Of a DNA stretch of 64,000 nt, positions 33,245 to 45,272 are shown one piece after another (the first letter of the stretch is position 1; each line of letters begins with the position of its first letter). The stretch spans positions 57,083,507 to 57,147,506 of the forward strand of contig OZ024827.1 in the NCBI GenBank assembly GCA_964016985.1. Direction: 5' to 3'. The notes beneath the pieces are model-generated. The model was not told the DNA's origin. It ran no database searches and was given only the letters and a program-made list of their open reading frames with translations. Position numbers and translations under genes: made by a program. Source of the stretch: Anodontia alba. Taxonomy: Eukaryota; Mollusca; Bivalvia; Lucinida; Lucinidae.

Positions 33245-36104
33245 ATGCCCCCAACTTCAAAGAAGTTGGAGGGGCATATTGCTTCTGGGTTGTTCGTCCG
33301 TCCGTCCGTCCTTCCGTCCGTCCGTCCGTCCATCCGTTCGTCACGCTTTTTGATGCATAGTATAACTTTAGAACCGTGAAAGCTACTGATTTGAAATTTC
33401 TTATATGGATTCCTCATGAAAAAATAGCTGACACGTATTTTTTTTCTTGACAGGATTATGCCCCTTTTCTGAGTTATGGCCCTTTGAAAAAATATGGATG
33501 AAATCTTGTCAGCAAAATATCTCAGAAACTATTGAAGCTAGAGCCTTGGAACTTGATGAATAGACTGGTAGTGATGAGTAGACAATCTGATTAACTTTTG
33601 AAGAAATTTCAAAAAATACTTCTTGAGTTATGGCCCTTTGTAATTTTGGGCATTTATACCTTGTCAGCAAAATATCTCAAAATCTGTTCGAGCTAGAGCC
33701 TTGAAACTTAGTAAATGGATTTGTAGTGATGAGTAGATGACCTGATTAACTTTTGAAGAAATTCTGAAAAATACTTCATGAGTTACGGCCCTTTGAATTT
33801 TTGGGCATTTTTATCTTGTCAGCAAAATATCTCAAAAACCGTTGGAGCTAGAGGCTTGAAACTTGATGAATAGGCTGGTAGTGATGAGTAGACAACCTGA
33901 TTAACTTTTGAAGAAATTATGAAAAATACTTCTTGAGTTATGGCCCTTTGTAATTTTGGGCATTTTTACCTTGTCAGCAAAATATCTCAAAAACTGTTAG
34001 AGCTAGAGCCTTGAAACTTAGCAAATGGATTTGTAGTGATGAGTAGATGACCTGATTAACTTTTGAAGAAATTCTGAAAAATACTTCATGAGTTATGGCC
34101 CTTTGTAATTTTGGGCAATTTTACCTTGTCAGCAAAATATCTCAAAAACTGTTGGAGCTAGAGCCTTGAAACTTGATGAATAGACTGGTAGTGATGAGTA
34201 GACAACCTGATTAACTTTTGAAGAAATTATGAAAAATACTTCTTGAGTTATGGCCCTTTGTAATTTTGGGCATTTTTACCTTGTCAGCAAAATATCTCAA
34301 AAACTGTTAGAGCTAGAGCCTTGAAACTTAGCAAATGGATTTGTAGTGATGAGTAGATGACCTGATTAACTTTTGAAGAAATTCTGAAAAATACATCATG
34401 AGTTATGGCCCTTTGTAATTTTGGGCAATTTTACCTTGTCAGCAAAATATCTCAAAAACTGTTGGAGCTAGAGCCTTGAAACTTGATGAATAGACTGGTA
34501 GTGATGAGTAGACAACCTGATTAACTTTTAAAGAAATTATGAAAAGTACTTCTTGAGTTATGGCCCTTTGTAATTTTGGGCATTTTTACCTCGTCAGCAA
34601 AATATCTCAAAAACTATTAGAGCTAGAGCCTTGAAACTTAATAAATGGATTTATAGTGATGAGTAGATGACCTGATTGACTTTTGAAGAAATTCTGAAAA
34701 ATACTTCATGAGTTATGGCCCTTTGTAATTTTGGGCATTTTTACCTTGTCAGCAAAATATCTCAAAAACCATTGGAGCTAGAGCCTTGAAACTTGATGAA
34801 TAGACTAGTAGTGATAAGTAGACAACCTGATTAACTTTTGAATAAATTTTGAAAAATACTTATGAGTTATGGCCCTTTGTAATTTTTGACATTTTTATCT
34901 TGTCAGCAAAATATCTCAAAAACTGTTAGAGCTAGAGACATGAAACTTGGTGAATTGATTAGTAATGATGAGTAGATGACCTGATTAACTTTTGTGTAAA
35001 TTCTGAAAAATATTTCGTTAGTAATGGCCCTTTGTAAATTTGGGCATGTTTCCCTTGTCAGCAAAATATCTAAAAACTATTGAAGCTGGAGCCTTGAAAC
35101 TTGATGAATAGATTGGTAGCGATGAGTAGATGACCTGATATGCCCCTAGTTTCGAATGAAATTGATGGGGCATATTATTTTGCCTTCGTTTGTCCGTCAG
35201 TCCATTTGTCCGTTGATGAAGCTTTTTTGTGCATGCCATATCTTAAGAACCCTGCATGCTAAGGTTTTGAAATTTTATATTTGGGTTCCCAATGAAAAAA
35301 TAGCTGACCCGTATTTTTTTCCTTGTCCAGCATGTTTGTTTAGAGTTATGCCCCTTTGAAAAAAATCAGAATTAAATCTTGTGAGCAAGAAAAATATTTA
35401 AGCTGGGTTCTTGAAATTCGATATAGTGAGTGGTAATGATGTGTAAATTACCTGATTATATTTTGAGAGAATTCTGTGAAAATATTGATAAAGTTACGGC
35501 CCTTTGCTGTTCTGCACATTTTGACCTTGTCAGCAAGATGTCTCGAAAAGTACTTAAGCTAGGGTCTTGAAATATTATATGCTGATTGGGGATGATGTGG
35601 AGATTACCTGATTTGTTTTTTAGGGAATTCCATGAAAAATCGACGTAGTTATTGCCCTTTGTAGTTCTAGGCATTTTGACCTTGTCAACAAGATATCTCA
35701 AAAAGTATTTAAGCCAGAGCCATGATATTTGGTATACTGATTGGGATTGAGGAGGAGATCACCTGATTAAATTTTGAACCAATTAAATGAAATGTTGGAG
35801 TTATGGCCCTTCGCAATTTCTGGCCATTTAATGTCGTTGCTTTATTGTGTATAGCATAAGTTTAGAACCATGTATGCTAATGTTTTGAAATTTCATATTT
35901 TGATTCCTCATGAAAAAATAGGTGACCCATATTTTTTTCTTATCCCAATTATCTCCTATTTTAGAGTTATTTCCCTTTGATGAAATAATATTGAAATCTC
36001 ATATATTTGTACTGTTATTACCGTCATGGGCAAGCAGTGTTGGAGTCAAGCAGTGTTAGAGTCAGGCAGTTGGGGGCATAGTGTTTTACAAACACCAGCT
36101 CTAG
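33245..36104 (+). mobile_element. Nested ATGCCCCC-family element with two heads
   Basis: The head hairpin at 33245 is followed by seven TCCG-type repeats. A 154-bp array (33490-35130) is arranged as alternating A and B units. A second, divergent head (ATGCCCCTAGTTTCGAATGA then AATTGATGGGGCATATT) lies at 35139-35175, and a single tail (GGGGGCATAGTGTTTTACAA...CTCTAG) ends at 36104. The outer array word CACACTTTTT/GATGTATAGC is split across it. Confidence 0.75.
33490..35130 (+). repeat. 154-bp array with dimeric higher-order structure
   Basis: The units carry TTGTCAGCAAAATATCTCAA, GAGCTAGAGCCTTGAAACTT and GAGTTATGGCCCTTTGTAAT. A-type units read AACTTAGCAAATGGATTTGT and B-type units AACTTGATGAATAGACTGGT. 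They alternate A-B-A-B between about 33960 and 34860, giving a roughly 308-bp higher-order period, as in satellite DNA. Confidence 0.85.
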
Positions 36105-39060
36105 TTGATGTATAGCATAAGTTTTGAACTGTGCATGCTAGGGTTTTGAAATTTCATATATGGATTCCTCATGAAAAAATAGCTGACACGTATTTTTTTT
36201 CCCATCAGGATTATGCCCCTTTCCTGAGTTATGGCCTTTTGAAAAAAATATGGATAAATTCTTGTCAGCAAAATATCTAAAAAGCTATTGAAGCTAGAGC
36301 CTTGAAACCTGGTGAGTAGATTGGTATTGATGAGTAGATGACCTGATTAACTTTTGAATAAATTCTGAAAATTACTTCATGAGTTATGGCCCTTTATAAC
36401 TTTGGGCATTTTTACAATTGCACACTTTTTGATGCATAGCATAAGTTTTGAACTGTGCATGCTAGGGTTTTGAAATTTCATATATGGATTCCTCATGAAA
36501 AAAATAGCTGACACGTATTTTTTTTCTTATCAGGATTATGCCCCTTTCTTGAGTTCTGGCCCTTTGAAAAAATATGATTGAATTCTTGTCAGCAAAATAT
36601 CTCAAAAGCTATTGAAGCTAGAGCCTTGAAACCTGGTGAATAGATTGGTATTGATGAGTAGATGACCTGATTAACTTTTGAATAAATTCTGAAAATTACT
36701 TCATGAGTTATGGCCCTTTATAACTTTGGGCATTTTTACAATTGCACACTTTTTGATGCATAGCATAAGTTTTGAACTGTGCATGCTAGGGTTTTGAAAT
36801 TTCATATATGGATTCCTCATGAAAAAAATAGCTGACACGTATTTTTTTTCCCATCAGGATTATGCCCCTTTCCTGAGTTATGGCCTTTTGAAAAAAATAT
36901 GGATAAATTCTTGTCAGCAAAATATCTAAAAAGCTATGGAAGCTAGAGCCTTGAAACCTGGTGAGTAGATTGGTATTGATGAGTAGATGACCTGATTAAC
37001 TTTTGAATAAATTCTGAAAATTACTTCATGAGTTATGGCCCTTTATAACTTTGGGCATTTTTACAATTGCACACTTTTTGATGCATAGCATAAGTTTTGA
37101 ACTGTGCATGCTAGGGTTTTGAAATTTCATATATGGATTCCTCATGAAAAAAATAGCTGACACGTATTTTTTTTCTTATCAGGATTATGCCCCTTTCTTG
37201 AGTTCTGGCCCTTTGAAAAAATATGATTGAATTCTTGTCAGCAAAATATCTCAAAAGCTATTGAAGCTAGAGCCTTGAAACCTGGTGAATAGATTGGTAT
37301 TGATGAGTAGATGACCTGATTAACTTTTGAATAAATTCTGAAAAGTACTTCATGAGTTATGGCCCTTTATAACTTTGGGCATTTTTACAATTGCACACTT
37401 TTTGATGCATAACGTAAGTTTTGAACTGTGCATGCTAGGGTTTTGAAATTTCATATATGGATTCCTCATGAAAAAATAGCTGACATGAATTTTTTTTTCT
37501 TATCAGGATTATGCCCCTTTCCTGAGTTATGGCCCTTTGAAAAAAATATGGATAAATTCTTGTCAGCAAAATATCTCAAAAGCTATTGAAGCTAGAGCCT
37601 TGAAACCTGGTGAGTAGATTGGTATTGATGAGTAGATGACCTGATTAACTTTTGAATAAATTCTGAAAATTACTTCATGAGTTATGGCCCTTTATAACTT
37701 TGGGCATTTTTACGTTGCACACTTTTTGATGCATAGCATAAGTTTTGAACTGTGCATGCTAGGGTTTTGAAATTTCATATATGGATTCCTCATGAAAAAA
37801 TAGCTGACACATGTTTTTTTTTCTTATCATGATTATGCCTTTTTCCTGAGTTATGGCCCTTTGAAAAAATATGGATGAATTCTTGTCAGCAAAATATCTC
37901 AAAAGCTATTGAAGCTAGAGCCTTGAAACCTGGTGAATAGATTGGTATTGATGAGTAGATGACCTGATTAACTTTTGAATAAATTCTGAAAAGTACTTCA
38001 TGAGTTATGGCCCTTTATAACTTTGGGCATTTTTACGTTGCACACTTTTTGATGCATAGCATAAGTTTTGAACTGTGTGTGCTAGGGTTTTGAAATTTCA
38101 TATATGGATTCCTCATGAAAAAATAGCTGACATGTATTTTTTTTCTTATCAGGATTATGCCCCTTTCCTGAGTTATGGCCCTTTGAAAAAATATGGATGG
38201 AATCTTTTTAACAAGCTATCTCAAAAACTATTGAAGCTAGAGCCTTGAAATTTGAGGAATAGGTTGGTAGTGATGAGTAGATGACCTGATTAACTTTTGA
38301 ATAAATTCTGAAAATTACTTCATGAGTTATGGCCCCTTGTCATTTTGGGCATTTTTACATTGCACACTTTTTGATGCATAGCATAAGTTTTGAACTGTGC
38401 ATGCTAGGGTTTTGAAATTTCATATTTAGATTTCTCATGAAAAAATAGCTGACACATATTTTTTTTTTTTTTTTTTTTTTCTTATTAGGATTATGCCCCT
38501 TACCTGAGTTACGGCCCTTTGAAAAAAATATAGATGAAGTCTTGTCAGCAAAATATCTCAAATACTACTGAGGCTAGAGCCTTGAAATTTAAGGAATAAA
38601 TTGGTAGTGATGAGTAGATGACCTGATTAACTTCTGAAAAGTACTTTTTGAGTTATGGCCCTTTGTCATTTTGGGCATTTTTACATTGCACACTTTTTGA
38701 TGCTTAGCACAGGTTTTGAACTGTGCATGCTAGGGTTTTGAAATTTCATGTATGGATTCCTCATAAAAAAATAGCTGACACATATTTTTTCCCCCGTCAG
38801 GATTTTACTCCTTTCCTGAGTTATGGCCCTTTGAAGAAATATGGATGGAATCTTGTCAGCAAAGTATCTAAAAAACTATTGAAGCTAGAGCCTTGAAATT
38901 TAAGGAATAGATTGGTAGTGATGAGTAGATGACCTGATTAACTTTTGAATAAATTCTGAAAAGTACTTCTTGAGTTATGGCCCTTTGTCATTTTGGGCAT
39001 TTTTACATTGCACACTTTTTGTTGCATAGCATAAGTTTTGAACTGTGCATGCTAGTTTGA
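36105..39060 (+). repeat. 325-bp tandem array, about nine units
   Basis: CACACTTTTTGATGCATAGC starts units at about 36421, 36746, 37071, 37397, 37720, 38041, 38362, 38690 and 39015. Two neighbouring 650-bp blocks (about 36100-36745 and 36746-37395) share private variants (CTAAAAAGCTAT, GGTGAGTAGATTGG, TTGAGTTCTGGCCC), so pairs of units were duplicated together recently. Confidence 0.85.
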
Positions 39061-39269
39061 AATTTCATATATGGATTCCTCATGAAAAAATAGGTGACCC
39101 ATATTTTTATTATCTCCAATTTTAGAGTTATTTCCCTTTTAATAAAATAACATTGAAATCTCGTATATTTGTACTGTTGTTACCGTCATGGGCAAGCAGT
39201 GTTGGAGTCAAGCAGTGTTAAGAGTCAGGCAGTTGGGGGCATAGTGTTTTACAAACACCAGCTCTAGTT

Positions 39270-40906
39270 TTGGCCTTAGGATGAAAATATTCAGATCATT
39301 CTGAAGTCTGACTGAAAAGAGGAATCCAATTCCACTCTAATAAGTTTTCTTACAGAGGGATCCTACATTTTGACAGAAGACAAAATATAATTATGCCAGA
39401 AATATTAAAAAAAAACAACTGTTTATCGACAGACAACAACGGCGTGACATAACAATCCGTAGCAACCAAATACCCGCCATTTTGGAGGTGAAAACATTGC
39501 ATGGTAACCATCATTTATTGTGTCGCCTGTGTAGCATGGCAGACACATAGGGATCATGTTGTCCTTCGCGTTGTTGGCGGTGTCGTCACACTTTTTGTTT
39601 CCGTTCAATAACTTTTGAAGGGATGTATGGATTTTATTCAAATTTTGCAGAACTTTATATCACTATAAAATACAGGTCGAGTTTGATATTGGTAATCACC
39701 GCCAAAAGTTTGGCTGAGTTATGGCCCTTTTTCGACTTAGTTTTTGTTGGTGTGTTGATATTGGTTTCCGATCAATAACTTTTGCAGGGATGCATTGATT
39801 TTAATGAAAGTTTGCAGAAGGATATATGATTGTAAAAAACACGTCAAGTTCGATATTAGTAATTATCCGCAAAATTTTGGCTGAGTTATAGCCCTTTTTA
39901 TACCCCGCCACACAATAGTGGCAGGGTATTATGGTTTCACCTTGGACGTCCGTGTGTCTGTCCATCTGTCGTACGTCCGACCATCCGTCAGTTTTTCGTT
40001 TCCGGATGATAACTTGAGTAAACATCAATGGATTTTCACCAAACTTGGTATGTGCATTGATATTGTGGTTTGGGATTGCTAATGGGAAAATTTCGTCAAA
40101 TTTTTACGGAGTTATCTGCCCAAGACACTCCCATATTTTCGTTTCCAGACGATAACTTGAGTAAATAACAAGGGATTTTAACCAGACTTGCTATATGCAT
40201 TGACCTTAAGGTGATCTGTTTTGGAAATGCTAATGGGCAAATTTCGTCATATTTTTACGGAGTTATCTGCCCGAGACCCGCATATTTTTGTTTCCATACG
40301 ATAACTTGAGTAAATAACAAGGCCTTTTAACAAAACTTGCTATATGCATTGATATTTTCAAGATCTGGTTTAGGATTGTTATCTGTCCATTGATATTATC
40401 AAGATCTGGTTTAGGATTGTTATCTGTCCCTCTGTCATTTTCTTTCCAGACATTTTCGCAACGATAACTTTAATACTTGGCGGGGTATTATGCTTGCGGT
40501 GCTTTTATTCGACTTAGTTTTGTTGATGTTGATATTGGTTTCCGCTCAATAACTTTCACAGGGATGCATTGATTTTATTGAAAGTTTGCAGATGGATATC
40601 ATTGTAAAATACAGGTCATGTTCGATATTAGTAATCATCCGCAAAATATTGGCTGAGTTATGGCCCTTTTTCGACTTACGTTTTGTTGGTGTGTTGATAT
40701 AGGTTTCTGCTCAGTGGTAATCATCCGCAAAATTTTGGCCAAGTTATGGCCCCTTTTCGACTTAGTTTATGTTGTTGGGATAAAATACAAGGTAAAGCTA
40801 TAGTTCGTTCCCCGCAATAATTTTTGAAGGGATGCATTGATTTCATTCGAAGTTCGTAGTGAGGGGCTGCCTTTAGGATAGGAACGATTATAAGCTAGTG
40901 TTTTTT
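39270..40906 (+). repeat. Array element interrupted by an ATACCCC insertion
   Basis: Units with GTTTCCG.TCAATAACTTTTG, GGCTGAGTTATGGCCCTTTT and CGACTTAGTTTTTGTTGGTG occur at 39590-39895 and 40508-40800. No coding content; the 39423-39641 frame is not supported. Confidence 0.65.
39900..40507 (+). mobile_element. ATACCCCGCC-family element, copy 2, with readable empty site
   Basis: The head ATACCCCGCCACACAATAGT then GGCAGGGTATTATGG is a hairpin, followed by TCTG/TCCG repeats. Units of about 150 bp match copy 1 (23206-24110). The tail GGCGGGGTATTATGCTTGCG then GTGCTTTTA ends it. At 608 bp it is the shortest copy. Neighbouring array units (39718 and 40657) show the uninterrupted word GCCCTTTTTCGACTTA, which fixes both ends. 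Confidence 0.85.
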
Positions 40907-43300
40907 AGCTCACCTGAGCATGAAGTGCTCATGGTGAGCTGTTGTGGTCAGTCAATGTCCGTTGTGCGTCGTCCGTCGTACGGCATCAACAATTGCTTTA
41001 AAAGCCTACTCCTCCTACACACCTGGGCCAATTGACTCGATACTTGGTAGGAAGCATCGGGGTGGGTTGTAGATCAAAAATAGCTAAAATTGTTCTGATC
41101 GGAAATCCAAGATGGCCGCCATGGCCGCCATCTTGAAAATCTATTTTTCGCTACTTCTCCTGAACCGAAAGGCCAGTTGACTCCAAACTTGCTTGGAAGC
41201 ATCGGGGTTACTTGTAGATCAAAAATAGCTAAAATCACGCTGATCGGAAATCCAAGGTGGCCACCATCTTGAAAATCTATTTTTCGCTATTTCTCCTGAT
41301 ACGAAAGGACAGTGGACTCAAAACTTGCTAGGAAGCATCGGGGTGACTTGTAGATCAAAAAAAAGCTAAGATCGTGCTGATCGGAAATCCAAGATGGCCA
41401 CCATGAAAATTTATTTTTTGCTTCTTCTCTTGAACCGAAAGGCAAATTGACTCCAAACTTGATAGGAAGCATCGGGGCGTCTTGTAGATCAAAAATAGCT
41501 AAAATCGTGCTGATCGTAATCATGGCGGCCTTCTTGAAATTCTATTTTTCGCTTCTTCTCCTGAACCCAAAAGCCAATTGACTCCAAACATGGTAGGAAG
41601 CATTGGGGTGACTTAAGATCAAAAATAGCTAAAATTGTTCTGATCAGAAGCATCGGGGTGACTTGTAGATCAAAAAAAGCTAAGATTGTGCCGATCGGAA
41701 ATCCAAGATGGCTGCCATGAAAATCTATTTTTTGCTTCTTCTCCTGAACCGAAAGGCCAATTGACTCCAAACTTGCTAGGAAGCATCGGTGTGACTTGTA
41801 GATTAAAAATAGCTAAAATCGTGCAGATCGTAAATCCAGGATGGCTGCCATGGGGCCATCTTGAAAATCTATTTTTCGCTTCTTCTAACCCCAAATGCCA
41901 ATTGACTCGAAACTTGGTAGGAAGCATCGGGGTGACTTGTAGATCAAAAGTAGCTAAAATCGCTCCAATCGGAAATCCAATATGGCCACCATGGCTACCA
42001 TCTTGAAAATATTTTTCGCTTCTTCTCCTGAGCAGAAAGGCCAATTGACTCCAAACTTGGTAGGAAGGATCAGGGTGACTTGTAGATCAAAAGTAACTAA
42101 AATCATGCTGATCGGAAATCCAAAATGGCCGCCATGGTGGCCATCTTGAAAATCTATTTTTCGCTTCTTCTCCTAAACCCACAAGCCAATTGACTCAGAA
42201 CTTGGTAGCAAGCATCGGGGTGACTTAAAGAAATTGGCTAAAATCGTTCCGATTGGAAATCCAAGATGGCCGCCATGGCGGCCATCTTGAAAATCTATTT
42301 TTCACTTCTTCTCCTGAACCGAAAGGCTTATTGACTTTAAACTAGGTAGGAAGCATCAGGGTGACCTGTAGATCAAAAATAGCTAAAATCATCCCTATCA
42401 GAAATCCAAGATGGCCACCATAACAGCCATCTTGAAAATCAATTTTTTCGCTTCTTCTCCTGAAGTGAAAGGCCATTTGACTCGAAACTTGGTAGGAAGC
42501 ATTGGGGTGACTTGTAGATCTAAAATAACTTAAATTGTTTGGATCAGAAATCCAAGATGGCCGTCATGGCGCCATCTTGAAACTCTTTTTTTCGCTTATT
42601 TTCCTGAACCAAAGGGCCAGTTGATTTGAAAATTGGTAGGAAGGATCGGGATGACTTGTAGATATAAAAATAGCTAAAATCATTCCGATCGCAGCCATCT
42701 TGAAAATCTATTTTTCCTTTCTTCTTCTAAACTGAAAGGCCAATTGACTCGAAACTTGGTAGGAAGCATCGGGGTGACTTGTAGATAAAAAATAGCTCAA
42801 ATCGTTGCGATAGGAAATCCCAAATTGCGGCTATGATGGCCATTTTGAAAATCTTGTTTTGAACTTTTTCTCCTGAACCAAAAGGGCAATTGACTCAAAG
42901 TTCATTGGAAGTATCGAGGTGACTTGTAGATCAACAGTAGCTAAATTCATTCTGATTGGAAATCCAAGATGGCTGCCATCTTGTTTATATTTATTATATT
43001 TCCCTGCCACTGTGCTGTTTACATGTATAAAATCATGATTCTTCAGAAACCACTTAGCCAATAGCCTCCAAATTTCACATTGATCCTACTGTTGAAATGT
43101 GATTGAGAGTTTGTTCAAATGATCATGCTCCATTGACTGTCATGCCATATATAATATTCTTATTCAAAATTAAGAACTACTAAAAGGATGATCTTTTCAT
43201 TAGTTGCGATGACAGGATTAGAAAAATGTTACATAACAACTGCATATCTGCAATGGCTGTGTCACTCAGGTGAGCAACCGTGGCCCATGGGCCTCTTGTT
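40907..43300 (+). mobile_element. AGCTCACC-family element, full-length copy
   Basis: The hairpin AGCTCACCTGAGCATGAAGT then GCTCATGGTGAGCT follows a T-run. About thirteen units of 140 bp carry CCAATTGACTCCAAACTTG, GGAAGCATCGGGGTGACTTG and AAGATGGCCGCCATGG with its inverse CCATCTT. A unique 3' region (42960-43240) is shared with 56820-57060. The tail CACTCAGGTGAGCAACCGTG then GCCCATGGGCCTCTTG ends at 43298-43300. The 41287-42044 frames are read through the array. Confidence 0.85.
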
Positions 43301-45272
43301 TCCTTTTTCATATCAAATGGTTGGCACTTTAAGCAGGTGACACTTCCGATTCTCTGAATTCTAGTTCAGTAGTAAGGTCACGTTTTCCATCTTTATGAAC
43401 TATTTTATTTTCAAGAGAACAGTGCTCAACCTTAAAGTTATCAAAATTTATTCACTGTATACAGATACATTTAATAGTAAAAAAAGAGAATATTTTAAAA
43501 TTTCCTTTTTTTTTTGTTTGTTTATTTCATGGTCATTCGAATGACATTGCAGGTCATATGCAAAGGTCATACATACAATGTATATATATATGAAACTCAA
43601 GTTGGAACATAAATGAAGATAATCAATGAAAAGGAACTTTTCTTTAAAAGCACAGCTGCAAATATAGACACTGAAATTGATTTTCATACTTCTATAACTG
43701 GCCATCATGAGCATGGAGCGATAGCTAAAGTCCCTTGAAAAATTATGGCAGCAGTTCGGCCATTACGCTGTAGTTTGCCATAATTTGCTTAAAGTACAAT
43801 TCCAAACAATCAATTTCATCAAAGTTCGCCGCTCTTTACGATTTTAAAACTCCACTAAAATGAATTTTGCAGAAAGAAAATATGCAACCTTTTAAAAGGC
43901 CAAGATGAAAGGTATCAAAGGCCGACCTTGGCAGAGTGCCCTAAGGGTATTTTCTTTAAGTTCTTCTTTTACCTGAGCCGTACTGTATATAGAAAATTCT
44001 CTTGTTAGAACCCACTGGACTAATTTCAATGTATCAGAAATATTGGACCATAATGTTTCTCTTGATCATAAAATTTATACAAAAAAATCATAAAGCTGTG
44101 AACTTCCAGGTGAGTATGCAAATCTGTTTGCTCAGATGAGCGATATAGGACCATCTTGGTCCTCTTGTTATCAGATCTTCCTGAATCTTACATAGATTGT
44201 GCTGAATCTTTGGTGAATCTTTGGTGAACAGTTAGACCATGAGCTGATACACTGTATATTGTTTTGAGGTCAAAGTACACCAAAGATAGAGTTATCACTA
44301 TTTATTAAAAGATTTTTTTTTCAGGCATGACTTTATGTCTGGATAATAACTCCTGCAGTTTTCATCGAATAAGATTGAAACTTGGTATACAGACTATGAG
44401 GTGGTACAGCTCTTATAGTTTCGAGGTTACAGGGTTACAGTATGCCAAAGTTGAATAGTCATTTCTCTTTAAATATTGTTCAGATATGTCATTTACATCA
44501 AACAGTTAGACCAAGAGATGGTACAGGGTTTATTATTTTGTGGTTACAGTACACCAAGTTTTGATAGAGTTATCACTATTTTTTAAAGATCTTTTGAGAC
44601 ATGACTTGGTTTCCAGATAACTCTTCCTACAGTTTTCATTTTAGTGGACAGTAAGACGAAGAGGTGGTACATTGCAATATTGTAATGAGGTTCAGTACAA
44701 CAAATTTTGGGGGTCATTTATACTCTTTAAAGACATGACTTTATTTCTGGCTAATTCCTCCTACAGTTTATATCAGACTATTTTGAGGATATATTTCACC
44801 AAATTTTGATAGAATTAGTCTTTAGAGATAGTTCTCACATGACTGCCAACTTCTACAGATTTTATTTATCAAGTTGAAAGTTATTGGATAGTAAGACTGT
44901 GAAGTGGAACAGCATGTTTCTTTTGAGGTTACAGTACACCAAACATTAAGAAGGTTATAACCCTTTAAAGAGTTTGAAAAAGTTTGAAATCCTACACAAT
45001 CTGATACATAGAGTTATGTCCCTTGATATAGTTAACCTTGTTTGCTGCATAGCTCTAAGGGTTTTAATTGGATCTCCTTAAACTTGCAGATGAGGGGGAC
45101 GTGCATATATTAAGACTTTTGTCCTCCAGATTAAAGAATGTTGTAGACATTGAGTGACCTTAACTTACTTTTCAGCACAGGTGAATGTTAAGGACCATCA
45201 TGGTTCTCTTGTATAGGATCATTGTGTCACTCTTGAACATAAAATTCATACAAAAACCTTAAAGCAGTAAAC
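43301..45272 (+). repeat. Decayed array elements with two isolated tails
   Basis: Tails of the AGCTCACC type (CTCAGATGAGCGATATAGGA then CCATCTTGGTCCTCTTG near 44131-44168, and AGGACCATCATGGTTCTCTTG-like near 45192-45213) occur without matching heads. In between, loosely repeated units contain ACAGTACACCAAA and CTCCTACAGTTTTCAT. A short AT run lies at about 43580. No exon supported. Confidence 0.5.

Larger units (their letters stand above)
32495..39267 (+). mobile_element. Hairpin-headed array element, ATGCCCCC family (outer copy)
   Basis: The head ATGCCCCCAACTTCGAAGAA then GTTGGAGGGGCATATTGC is a perfect-arm hairpin. TGCG/TCCG repeats follow. The units (about 325 bp) contain GATGCATAGCATAAGTTTTG, GAGTTATGGCCCTTTGAAAA and GATGAGTAGATGACCTGATT. 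A second member of the same family is nested at 33245-36104. The tail TTGGGGGCATAGTGTTTTAC, AAACACCAGCTCTAG ends at 39267, before TT. Non-coding. Confidence 0.8.

Noticed and set aside
33490..39060. CRISPR-like array
   Set aside because: The units are contiguous 154- and 325-bp tandem repeats without short repeats and unique spacers, in an animal genome.
41287..42044. Several 75-125 codon minus-strand frames with NWPFGSGEEAKNRFS motifs
   Set aside because: They are read through the 140-bp array units; the similarity between them is the repeat itself.
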